From a bacterium (GTDB lineage: Bacteria; Patescibacteriota; Minisyncoccia; Minisyncoccales; JAGLPU01): 5,969 bases of DNA. The position numbers and the translations under genes were made by a program. Location of the stretch: assembly GCA_030594935.1 (NCBI GenBank), contig JAUVEE010000040.1:1-5969 (forward strand), in the 5' to 3' direction. Shown piece by piece: positions 1-4,710 of this stretch (its first letter is position 1; the number at the start of each line of letters is the position of its first letter). The notes beneath the pieces are model-generated. The model did no database searches, was not told the origin of the DNA, and was given only the letters and a program-made list of their open reading frames with translations.

Positions 1-868
1 GGGTATAAATTTGAGTGGCCGTAATGCTGCGGTGGCCCAAAAACTCCTGAACGGTCCGCAGGTCGGCTCCTTGATTCAATAAGTCGGTGGCAAAGCTGTG
101 GCGCAGAGTGTGGGGAGTGGTCATTGCCGGCAGCCCGGCCATTAAGGCGTATTTTTTGATGATCTTTTCAATGGAGCGGGCGGTTAGTCTCCGGCTGCTG
201 AAATCTTTTCTGCTTCGGTAGTTTATAAACAAAGCTTTTTCGTCATCGTTCCGGGTCGCCAAGTATTTTCTTAACCAATCCACGGCTCGGGAAGAAAAAT
301 AGACCGTGCGGGGATTGCCGCCCTTGCCGATAATCCCGATTTCAATTTCTTCGTTCTTTAGCTTTACTTGGTCTCTATTTAAACTAACCAACTCGGCTAT
401 TCTTAGTCCAGTTGAGAATAAGACCTCCAAAATGGCCCTGTCGCGCGTTCCAGCGGGTTTTCCGTAGTCTGGGGCCGCGAATAATTTCTTGAGCTGCTCT
501 ACGGTCAGGAAATTAACGGTGTGTTCTTTTTTGATCTTGGCCAATTTTATCTTTTCCGCGGGCAAAGAGAGGATATCGCGGTCGGCGAAATAATTCAGCA
601 AAGACCTTAAGGCTATTAGATAATAATTTTGAGAGCTCTTTTTTAAAGTTTTTTGCCGGGCAAGAGAAACCCGGTATTTCCAGACATTGTCCGCGGTTAA
701 TTCGTGAGGTTTAACATCGGCTAAATTATTAGCTTTTAGCCAATCAAAAAAACTTTTCAAAAACCGAGAATAATTTTCCTGTGACTTGGATGATAATCCT
801 TTTTCAATTTCCAGCCAGTCCAGGAAGTCAGTTAAGTGTTTTATTATTGGTTGAGAGTTTTTTTCCAT
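1..868 (-). CDS. xer: Xer-family tyrosine recombinase (3' end cut by window edge)
   Basis: This is a site-specific tyrosine recombinase, probably the chromosome-dimer resolvase that acts at a dif site. The visible part is 289 residues from ATG at 868, preceded in frame by a TAA four bases upstream, so no earlier start is possible. Residues about 8-98 form the N-terminal SAM-like core-binding domain and 117 onward the catalytic domain. All six catalytic residues are visible: R156 (STGLRIAEL), K182 (GKGG), H253 and R256 (HTLRHSFAT), H279 (LGHRS) and the nucleophile Y288 (TQIYT). XerC/XerD proteins are about 300 aa, so only some ten residues are missing. I cannot tell XerC, XerD or a single-recombinase type apart, and leave the suffix open. 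No clear Shine-Dalgarno site precedes the ATG. A strong promoter lies at 977-1005 and a dif-like site at 938-965, in the leader. An integrase of a mobile element is the alternative, but the dif-like neighbour favours a housekeeping Xer. Confidence 0.93.
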   Translation of the reverse strand, partial: MEKNSQPIIKHLTDFLDWLEIEKGLSSKSQENYSRFLKSFFDWLKANNLADVKPHELTADNVWKYRVSLARQKTLKKSSQNYYLIALRSLLNYFADRDILSLPAEKIKLAKIKKEHTVNFLTVEQLKKLFAAPDYGKPAGTRDRAILEVLFSTGLRIAELVSLNRDQVKLKNEEIEIGIIGKGGNPRTVYFSSRAVDWLRKYLATRNDDEKALFINYRSRKDFSSRRLTARSIEKIIKKYALMAGLPAMTTPHTLRHSFATDLLNQGADLRTVQEFLGHRSITATQIYT

Positions 869-893
869 GTTTTAGGTGATGTTTAGTATTCGG

Positions 894-925
894 AAAATAG
901 CGTTTATTCAAGAGGGCGCTATTTT
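894..925 (-). promoter_or_regulatory. Inverted repeat / hairpin in the xer leader
   Basis: A perfect 9-bp inverted repeat, AAAATAGCG at 894-902 and CGCTATTTT at 917-925, is separated by 14 bases. It lies between the dif-like site and the xer start, inside the predicted leader, and ends about 25 nt upstream of the ATG. It has no U-tract of its own beyond the stem, so it is not a convincing terminator. It could fold in the mRNA and affect translation, or be a protein-binding operator. Its centre does not show the dif pattern. Confidence 0.5.
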
Positions 926-937
926 GGAGGTCGTTAT

Positions 938-965
938 AGTTCGCTTAAGTATAATTATGCGAACT
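938..965. other. dif: dif-like Xer recombination site
   Basis: Two 11-bp arms flank a 6-bp centre: AGTTCGCTTAA (938-948), GTATAA (949-954), TTATGCGAACT (955-965). The arms are inverted repeats matching at 10 of 11 positions. This is the exact geometry of bacterial dif sites, where Xer proteins bind the arms and exchange strands at the edges of the 6-bp centre. From memory, the right arm matches the XerD-side arm of Bacillus subtilis dif (TTATGTAAACT) at 9 of 11 positions, and the left arm matches the XerC-side arm of Escherichia coli dif (GGTGCGCATAA) at 8 of 11. It lies 69 bp upstream of a Xer recombinase gene. The near-symmetry of the arms fits use by a single recombinase. The wider inverted repeat is 935-944 with 959-968. 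Confidence 0.75.
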
Positions 966-983
966 ATACTATATTAAGTATAA
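965..983. repeat. Inverted repeat and partial copy of the dif-like core
   Basis: TATACT (965-970) and AGTATA (977-982) form an inverted repeat with a 6-base spacer. The ten bases TTAAGTATAA at 974-983 repeat exactly those at 945-954, which span the inner left arm and centre of the dif-like site, 29 bp away. The element covers the -10 box of the xer promoter. It could be an accessory or operator half-site for Xer, or just AT-rich promoter sequence. Confidence 0.4.
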
Positions 984-1005
984 ATGGGCTTAAACCCCCT
1001 GTCAA
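977..1005 (-). promoter_or_regulatory. Sigma-70-type promoter of xer
   Basis: On the minus strand, TTGACA (1005-1000) and TATACT (982-977) are separated by 17 bases. This is a full -35 match and a five-of-six -10 match. Transcription would start near 970, giving a leader of about 100 nt that contains the dif-like site and the hairpin at 894-925. A small near-palindrome, GGG-N-TTAA-N-CCC (986-997), sits in the spacer and could be an operator. Confidence 0.75.
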
Positions 1006-1015
1006 CCCCTCCCTA

Positions 1016-1045
1016 TTGATGTATCAGGCATATTATGCATATAAT
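1016..1045 (+). promoter_or_regulatory. Promoter of the 43-aa gene, divergent from xer
   Basis: TTGATG (1016-1021) and a perfect TATAAT (1040-1045) are 18 bases apart, placing a start near 1052. Its -35 box is only 10 bases from that of the xer promoter, so the two genes share a divergent control region. A second possible promoter follows: TTATCA (1049-1054), 17 bases, TATAAT (1072-1077). It would give a very short leader to the same gene. Confidence 0.65.
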
Positions 1046-1099
1046 GAGTTATCAATTTGCACCTTTTAAAATATAATGCAAAAACTGGAGGTTGAGAGC

Positions 1100-1231
1100 A
1101 TGAAAAGTAAACAAAGGATAGCTGAATTCTTGAAGGGACACAGAAACTTTCTAGTAAAAATAACGAGCATTGATTCTGTCATAATATGGACGATACTACT
1201 AGCTTTCATTTTGCTAGTTTTTTGGAAATAA
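1100..1231 (+). CDS. Small single-helix membrane protein, 43 aa
   Basis: I do not recognise this protein. It has 43 residues: a basic N-terminal part (MKSKQRIAEFLKGHRNF, residues 1-17) followed by a hydrophobic stretch, roughly residues 27-42 (VIIWTILLAFILLVFW), ending in Lys. This predicts one membrane helix with the basic end in the cytoplasm. The start is fixed by a strong Shine-Dalgarno site, GGAGG at 1087-1091, eight bases before the ATG. A good promoter lies upstream and a hairpin terminator begins just after the stop, so it is a complete one-gene transcription unit. It is divergent from xer. Size and shape resemble type I toxin peptides and small stress membrane proteins, but nothing in the sequence proves either role. 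Confidence 0.72.
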   Translation: MKSKQRIAEFLKGHRNFLVKITSIDSVIIWTILLAFILLVFWK

Positions 1232-1234
1232 TTC

Positions 1235-1257
1235 GAGGGCTAATCCCCCTCTTTTTT
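1235..1257 (+). terminator. Intrinsic terminator after the 43-aa gene
   Basis: GAGGG (1235-1239) pairs with CCCTC (1247-1251) around a 7-base loop, followed directly by six T residues (1252-1257). It begins four bases after the TAA stop and ends just before the next promoter, insulating the two small genes. Confidence 0.75.
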
Positions 1258-1258
1258 A

Positions 1259-1287
1259 TTGACAGCTAATGTATGCTCGTATATCAT
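1259..1287 (+). promoter_or_regulatory. Promoter of the 32-aa gene
   Basis: TTGACA (1259-1264) is followed after exactly 17 bases by TATCAT (1282-1287). The -35 is a full match and the -10 matches five of six. Predicted start is near 1294, giving a leader of about 40 nt. The box lies immediately behind the preceding terminator. Confidence 0.75.
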
Positions 1288-1334
1288 TAGGTAGTCATAG
1301 TTTTTTTAACAATATAAAAAAGGAAGTGGTGGAT

Positions 1335-1433
1335 ATGATAGCTGAAAAAGTGGTTTTGATGTTATTGTTTATTTCTTTGATTATTTTTGCCTTGTTTTAT
1401 ATTAGTGCAAAAACTCCTGTTGAGTCATCATAG
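1335..1433 (+). CDS. Small single-helix membrane protein, 32 aa
   Basis: I do not recognise this peptide. It has 32 residues: a short N-terminus (MIAEK), a strongly hydrophobic segment at residues 6-23 (VVLMLLFISLIIFALFYI), then a polar tail, SAKTPVESS. One membrane helix fills most of it. A purine-rich ribosome-binding region (AGGAAG, 1321-1326, with GGTGG closer in) precedes the ATG. The promoter at 1259-1287 and the hairpin at 1476-1497 bound it as a single-gene unit. It is not homologous by eye to the 43-aa protein, but has the same design: own promoter, own ribosome-binding site, one helix. It may be a membrane-acting peptide (toxin or regulator) or an accessory subunit; the function is unknown. 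Confidence 0.65.
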   Translation: MIAEKVVLMLLFISLIIFALFYISAKTPVESS

Positions 1434-1475
1434 GAAAAGATTTAAACGGTCCGTCAAAAAACCAAAGAATAAAAA

Positions 1476-1505
1476 AAGTCTGACAAAAATCAGACTTCCC
1501 TTTTT
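1476..1505. terminator. Bidirectional intrinsic terminator
   Basis: A perfect 8-bp stem, AAGTCTGA (1476-1483) with TCAGACTT (1490-1497), closes a 6-base loop. On the minus strand the stem is followed by a run of T (1475-1471), a good terminator for the 141-aa gene whose stop lies about 30 bases away. On the plus strand CCC then TTTTT (1501-1505) follows, serving the 32-aa gene. It sits between the two convergent genes. Confidence 0.85.
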
Positions 1506-1526
1506 ATCTGAATTGTTATTTTTATA

Positions 1527-1952
1527 TTAAAGGCTGTCCTTAACCAATCCTTTGAGCCATTCCCATAAGCTTTCTTTCCTTTTGGCGGCTTCTTTACTGA
1601 TGTCTTCTTTCATCTCTTCTTTTTCTTTTTCAAATTCTTCTTCAATGATTGGTTTTCTTTCTTCTATCTCCTTGCTAAAAAAACTGCAAATCTTTTGCCA
1701 AATATTCTGAAGCCAAGATTTAATGCTTTCATTCCACCACTTGCCCCAGGTGTTTCGCCAAATTTCTTTTGCTTGTTCCCAAGCGTTATTAAATTCCTGA
1801 GGAATTTTTTCTATAAACTTCCCTATGAAAGAACCGGCTTCTTCAAAGTTTTCCGGCGCTTCAATCGGGCTTTCCTGCTGAGCAAAGGAAAGCATTGGTA
1901 AAACGAAACCAACTATTGACAAAACTAATATAATCTTATATAATATATTCAT
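1527..1952 (-). CDS. Secreted Trp-rich helical protein of unknown function, 141 aa
   Basis: I cannot name a family. Residues 1-24 are a clear signal peptide (Lys6, hydrophobic core IILVLSIVGFVLPML, then SFA before QQE), predicting cleavage after Ala24 and export. The mature part of about 117 residues is polar and helical. Residues 55-92 carry seven tryptophans (W58, W65, W69, W72, W73, W80, W85) in an amphipathic pattern. Residues 94-127 are a Glu/Lys-rich likely coiled coil, and the end has W130 and W132. There is one cysteine, C89. The pattern resembles uncharacterised short secreted proteins I recall from Parcubacteria, but I cannot check this. It lies 130 bases after gltX, behind a terminator, and ends at its own terminator. 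No Shine-Dalgarno site or convincing promoter is visible on its strand. A strong plus-strand promoter overlaps its signal-peptide codons. A membrane- or envelope-associated role is plausible. Confidence 0.85.
   Translation of the reverse strand: MNILYKIILVLSIVGFVLPMLSFAQQESPIEAPENFEEAGSFIGKFIEKIPQEFNNAWEQAKEIWRNTWGKWWNESIKSWLQNIWQKICSFFSKEIEERKPIIEEEFEKEKEEMKEDISKEAAKRKESLWEWLKGLVKDSL
1916..1944 (+). promoter_or_regulatory. Perfect consensus promoter reading into the 12-codon ORF
   Basis: TTGACA (1916-1921), 17 bases, TATAAT (1939-1944): all twelve consensus bases at optimal spacing. Predicted start is near 1951, about 22 nt before an ATG with a strong ribosome-binding site. It lies inside the minus-strand codons of the 141-aa protein's signal peptide, so its transcript runs away from that gene and antisense towards the gltX 3' end. 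The local AT-richness makes a chance -10 box easier, but the combination with the -35 and the ribosome-binding site is hard to dismiss. Confidence 0.7.
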
Positions 1953-1972
1953 AAATTAGAAGGAGGTTTCTT

Positions 1973-2011
1973 ATGAAGTTAGTAAAAAGATTCGAAAACG
2001 TTGTTGTATGA
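1973..2011 (+). CDS. 12-codon ORF with strong expression signals (leader peptide or broken small gene)
   Basis: A perfect Shine-Dalgarno sequence, AAGGAGG (1960-1966), stands six bases before ATG, downstream of a consensus promoter. The frame encodes MKLVKRFENVVV and then meets TGA at 2009-2011. Beyond the TGA the frame stays open to 2398 and at first reads like real protein (TWLAARSKIEEQKEDLAHML), then runs antisense into gltX. Possible explanations are a leader peptide, a small gene broken by a Trp-to-stop change (TGG to TGA) and 3' loss, UGA read-through, or a transcript working as RNA. UGA recoding across the genome is unlikely because gltX ends in TGA and the long genes have no in-frame TGA. 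A second ATG at 2008-2010 overlaps the stop and opens 28 codons to 2094, but that product looks unconvincing. Confidence 0.4.
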   Translation: MKLVKRFENVVV

Positions 2012-2045
2012 ACCTGGCTTGCTGCGAGATCAAAAATAGAAGAAC

Positions 2046-2079
2046 AAAAAGAGGATTTGGCGCATATGCTGAATCCTCT
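2046..2079 (-). terminator. Intrinsic terminator after gltX
   Basis: AGAGGATT (on the plus strand 2050-2057) and AATCCTCT (2072-2079) form a perfect 8-bp stem with a 14-base loop that contains the palindrome GCATATGC. Read on the minus strand, the stem ends in a short U run (TTTT, 2049-2046). It starts four bases after the gltX stop, so it likely ends the murD-ftsW-murG-gltX transcript. The plus-strand side has no T run. Confidence 0.75.
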
Positions 2080-2082
2080 ATC

Positions 2083-3582
2083 TCATTTGAATAAAGCTTT
2101 TGCTTTTTTAATTCTTTCCATTGTTTTTTCTTTTCCTAAAATTTCCATAATTTCAAAAGGCCCGGCTGAGGCTTTTTTTCCGGTTAAGGCGGCTCGCAAT
2201 GGCCAAAGAAGCTTTCCCCTATCCCCCGCTCCGATAGCTTCAGCTTCCGCCATTATTATATTCTGCAGGTTTTCTTTATTGAAATCTTCCGGCTCAATCT
2301 TCTCCAATACTTCCTCTGTTTTGTCCAAAGTTTTTCTTATATCTTCATCGGTCATTCCTTTCCAGCGCAGAAGCTCTTTGTCGTATTCTATTTCTTGAAA
2401 AAAGAAATCAACCAATTCCGGAATTTCAGACAGTTTTTTAAGCCGTTCCTGATAAGCCTGAATTATTTTTGAAAGCCAAACAATGTCATCTGTTTTTTTA
2501 ATTAGTCCGGAGGAAAGCAGATAGGGAAGGCATAGTTCGGTTAATTCCATCAGCGGTTTTTTTCTGATATAGAAAGCGTTCAGAAAATCTAGTCTTTGCA
2601 TGTTGAATATCGCTCCCCCCTTATGGACGCCGTCTAAAGAGAATTCTTCAATCAAAGAAGCCAGAGAATAAATCTCTTTTTCTCCTCCCGGATTCCAGCC
2701 CAGGAAAGCCATAAAATTAATCATGGTTTCCGGCAGATAGCCTTGCTGTTGGTATTCGCTGATAGCCACGGCTCCGTGCCTCTTGCTGAGCTTGCTTTTG
2801 TCCGGGCCGAGGATTAAAGGAAGGTGAGCGTATTCGGGCCGGGGAAATTCCAAAGCCTCCTGGAGAAGAATCTGTTTGGGGGTATTGGAAATATGGTCCT
2901 CCCCCCTGATAACATGGCTTATTTCCATTTCTTGGTCATCAACCACTACGGCCAGATGAAATAAAGGAGTGATGTTTTCTTTGCTGCCTTTGGCAATGGT
3001 GAAATCGTCGATCAGATTGGTGTCAAATTCCACCTTGCCCCGCACCAGGTCGTTAAAGGCTATTTTCTTGAGCGGAGTCTTGAATCTGATGGTGAACCGT
3101 TTTCCTTCAGCTATATTCTTTTCTATCTCCTCTGCTGTCAGCTGTTTGCATTTCTCATCGTAATGAGGAGGCTGGCCAATGCTCATTTGGTATTCCTTTT
3201 TTGCTTTCAATTCTTCTTGAGAGCAGAAACAGTAGTAGGCTTTGTCCTTGTCTAAAAGCTTTTTAATGTATTTCAGGTAAATTTCCGTTCTTTCACTCTG
3301 CTTATAGGGTCCGTAATCTCCGATGTAGCTTTGGCCTTGGTCAGAAATAACTCCTTCGTCCCATTCAATCCCCAGCCACCGCAGTCCCTCTATTATATTC
3401 TTTTCAAAGCGATCTTCGGATCTGGCCGCGTCAGTATCCTCAATTCTTAGAATAAAAACTCCTTGCTGTTTTTTAGCAAAAAGGTAATTAAAAAGAGCAA
3501 CCCGGGCGGTTCCGATATGCAGGGTTCCTGTTGGCGAAGGAGCAAGCCTTACTCTGACTTTTTTTTCTTTTTCGGCTTCCAT
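2083..3582 (-). CDS. gltX: Glutamate--tRNA ligase
   Basis: Glutamyl-tRNA synthetase, a cytoplasmic class I enzyme, charges tRNA-Glu with glutamate using ATP. In lineages without glutaminyl-tRNA synthetase it also charges tRNA-Gln, for later amidation by GatCAB. It has 499 residues, near the usual 470-500. The Rossmann catalytic domain starts at residue 9 with RLAPSPTGTLHIGTARVAL, containing the HIGH motif as HIGT (22-25). RGEDHISNTPKQ (226-237) and the KMSKS motif as KLSKR (264-268) follow, then a helical anticodon-binding region from about 330 on, ending in PLRAALTG (461-468). C118, C120 and C145 match in spacing three of the four zinc ligands of the E. coli enzyme. The fourth position (His in E. 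coli) is Gln147, so zinc binding may be lost. The ATG shares one base with the murG TAA, implying translational coupling; no Shine-Dalgarno site is visible. The stop is TGA. Confidence 0.97.
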   Translation of the reverse strand: MEAEKEKKVRVRLAPSPTGTLHIGTARVALFNYLFAKKQQGVFILRIEDTDAARSEDRFEKNIIEGLRWLGIEWDEGVISDQGQSYIGDYGPYKQSERTEIYLKYIKKLLDKDKAYYCFCSQEELKAKKEYQMSIGQPPHYDEKCKQLTAEEIEKNIAEGKRFTIRFKTPLKKIAFNDLVRGKVEFDTNLIDDFTIAKGSKENITPLFHLAVVVDDQEMEISHVIRGEDHISNTPKQILLQEALEFPRPEYAHLPLILGPDKSKLSKRHGAVAISEYQQQGYLPETMINFMAFLGWNPGGEKEIYSLASLIEEFSLDGVHKGGAIFNMQRLDFLNAFYIRKKPLMELTELCLPYLLSSGLIKKTDDIVWLSKIIQAYQERLKKLSEIPELVDFFFQEIEYDKELLRWKGMTDEDIRKTLDKTEEVLEKIEPEDFNKENLQNIIMAEAEAIGAGDRGKLLWPLRAALTGKKASAGPFEIMEILGKEKTMERIKKAKALFK

Positions 3583-4709
3583 TATTTTAAATATTCAACA
3601 ATATATTTAGCTATTACTTTTGCCGCCGCCGGCCGGGAAAAATTTCCGGCCTGTTTGGACATTTCCTTAAGCCTTTCCGGATAACTGAACAAATTATTTA
3701 ATTCTCCCAGAAAGAAATGAGGAGTAAGATTCTTTTCGGGAATCACCACTCCGGCATTATTTTTAATATAGGCGTAGGCGTTTTTTATTTGGTGGTCTTG
3801 AGCCGCCCCGGGCAAAGGGATTAGAATGCAGGGTTTTCTTAAAGCGGCAATTTCGAAAATGCTTCCCGAGCCGGCCCGGCTGATAATTAAATCAGCGGCG
3901 CAATAAGCTTCTTTCAATTCATTCTCTTTTAAGAAAGGAAGAATATGATAATATTTTATCAAGCTTGGCGGAACAACTGCTTTGGCTTCTGTTTTTACCT
4001 TATTGAAGTTCTTTTCTCCTGCTTGGTGGATTATCTCATACGATTCTAATATTTTAGGCAGAATTATTAGAATAGTGTCGTTTATTTTCTGTGACCCTTG
4101 AGAGCCGCCCAATATTAGGATTGTTGGTTTACCGCCGATTAAATTAAATAGCTTTTTAGCTCTTTCCGGAGTTCCTTCCAAAATCTCTCTTCTAATAGGG
4201 TTTCCTACTAATATCACCCTTTGGCTGGCAAAGTATTTAACATCTTTGTCAGAAAAGGCAGTGAAAATTTCAGCAGCGAATCTGCTTAAAAACCTATTGG
4301 CCATTCCCGGGCTGCTGTCTGATTCATGCATCAGAACCGGAACTTGCAATAACCATGCGGAGATCACTGTTCCTACTGAACCGTAGCCGCCCTTGCTGAA
4401 AATAATATCAGGGGCGATGAAAAAAACATGCCAGAAAGCCTGAAAAATTCCCCAGGGGATTCTAAAAAAAATATCAATAATATTCAAGAAAAAGCTTTGT
4501 ATTCCAAAATATCTTCTAATTTTTCCGGCAGTGGTTGTTTTAATCTTGATCCCTTCCTGAGAAAGGAGCATGGAACTGAAATTATCTTTTGGCCCGACAT
4601 AAAAAAACTTCAATTTTTTTTGAGGATATATTCTCCTTAGTTCTCTGGTTATGGCGGCTATCGGGTAAATGTGTCCGGCGGTTCCTCCGCCAGTGAATAG
4701 GATTTTCAT
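3582..4709 (-). CDS. murG: UDP-N-acetylglucosamine--lipid I transferase (MurG)
   Basis: MurG adds GlcNAc from UDP-GlcNAc to lipid I on the inner face of the membrane, forming lipid II, the peptidoglycan precursor that FtsW polymerises. At 375 residues it is near the family length (about 355-370). The N-terminal GT-B domain opens with GGGTAGHIYP (7-16), including the conserved His13. SKGGYGS (105-111) and HESDSSPGMANR (128-139) follow. The C-terminal nucleotide-sugar domain has LILGGSQGSQKIND (198-211), SRAGSGSIFEIAALRKP (277-293) with Glu286, and PLPGAAQDHQIKNA (298-311). All family motifs are intact. The start lies one base after the ftsW stop (TAATATG) and the stop overlaps the gltX start, so it is an internal operon gene. 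No Shine-Dalgarno site precedes it, suggesting coupling to ftsW translation. A hydrophobic stretch near residues 73-100 is the likely membrane-contact area. Confidence 0.97.
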   Translation of the reverse strand: MKILFTGGGTAGHIYPIAAITRELRRIYPQKKLKFFYVGPKDNFSSMLLSQEGIKIKTTTAGKIRRYFGIQSFFLNIIDIFFRIPWGIFQAFWHVFFIAPDIIFSKGGYGSVGTVISAWLLQVPVLMHESDSSPGMANRFLSRFAAEIFTAFSDKDVKYFASQRVILVGNPIRREILEGTPERAKKLFNLIGGKPTILILGGSQGSQKINDTILIILPKILESYEIIHQAGEKNFNKVKTEAKAVVPPSLIKYYHILPFLKENELKEAYCAADLIISRAGSGSIFEIAALRKPCILIPLPGAAQDHQIKNAYAYIKNNAGVVIPEKNLTPHFFLGELNNLFSYPERLKEMSKQAGNFSRPAAAKVIAKYIVEYLK

Positions 4710-4710
4710 A

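Noticed and set aside
1427..1457. Possible minus-strand promoter antisense to the 32-aa gene: TTGACG (1457-1452) and TATGAT (1432-1427).
   Set aside because: The spacer is 19 bases and both boxes are imperfect. It would suit a type I antitoxin, but is too weak to call from sequence alone.
869..1526. tRNA, riboswitch or CRISPR array in the region between xer and the secreted-protein gene.
   Set aside because: No cloverleaf, no spaced identical repeats and no known riboswitch core was seen. The region is accounted for by the dif-like site, promoters, two small genes and terminators.
1973..2011. UGA recoded as Gly or Trp, or as selenocysteine, at 2009-2011.
   Set aside because: gltX uses TGA as its stop, the long genes contain no in-frame TGA, and no convincing stem-loop follows the codon as a bacterial SECIS would require.
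2050..2079. Hairpin at the gltX end as a terminator for the plus-strand transcript.
   Set aside because: No T run follows on the plus strand, so it was called only for the minus strand.
2008..2094. 28-codon plus-strand ORF overlapping the TGA of the 12-codon ORF (ATGA).
   Set aside because: The stop/start overlap allows coupling, but the product is low in recognisable structure and runs through the gltX terminator stem and stop codon.
2057..2398. Plus-strand open frame of 113 codons opposite the gltX 3' end.
   Set aside because: It is antisense to well-conserved gltX codons, has only a TTG start with no ribosome-binding site, and shows no domain. It is kept only as the possible read-through frame of the 12-codon ORF.
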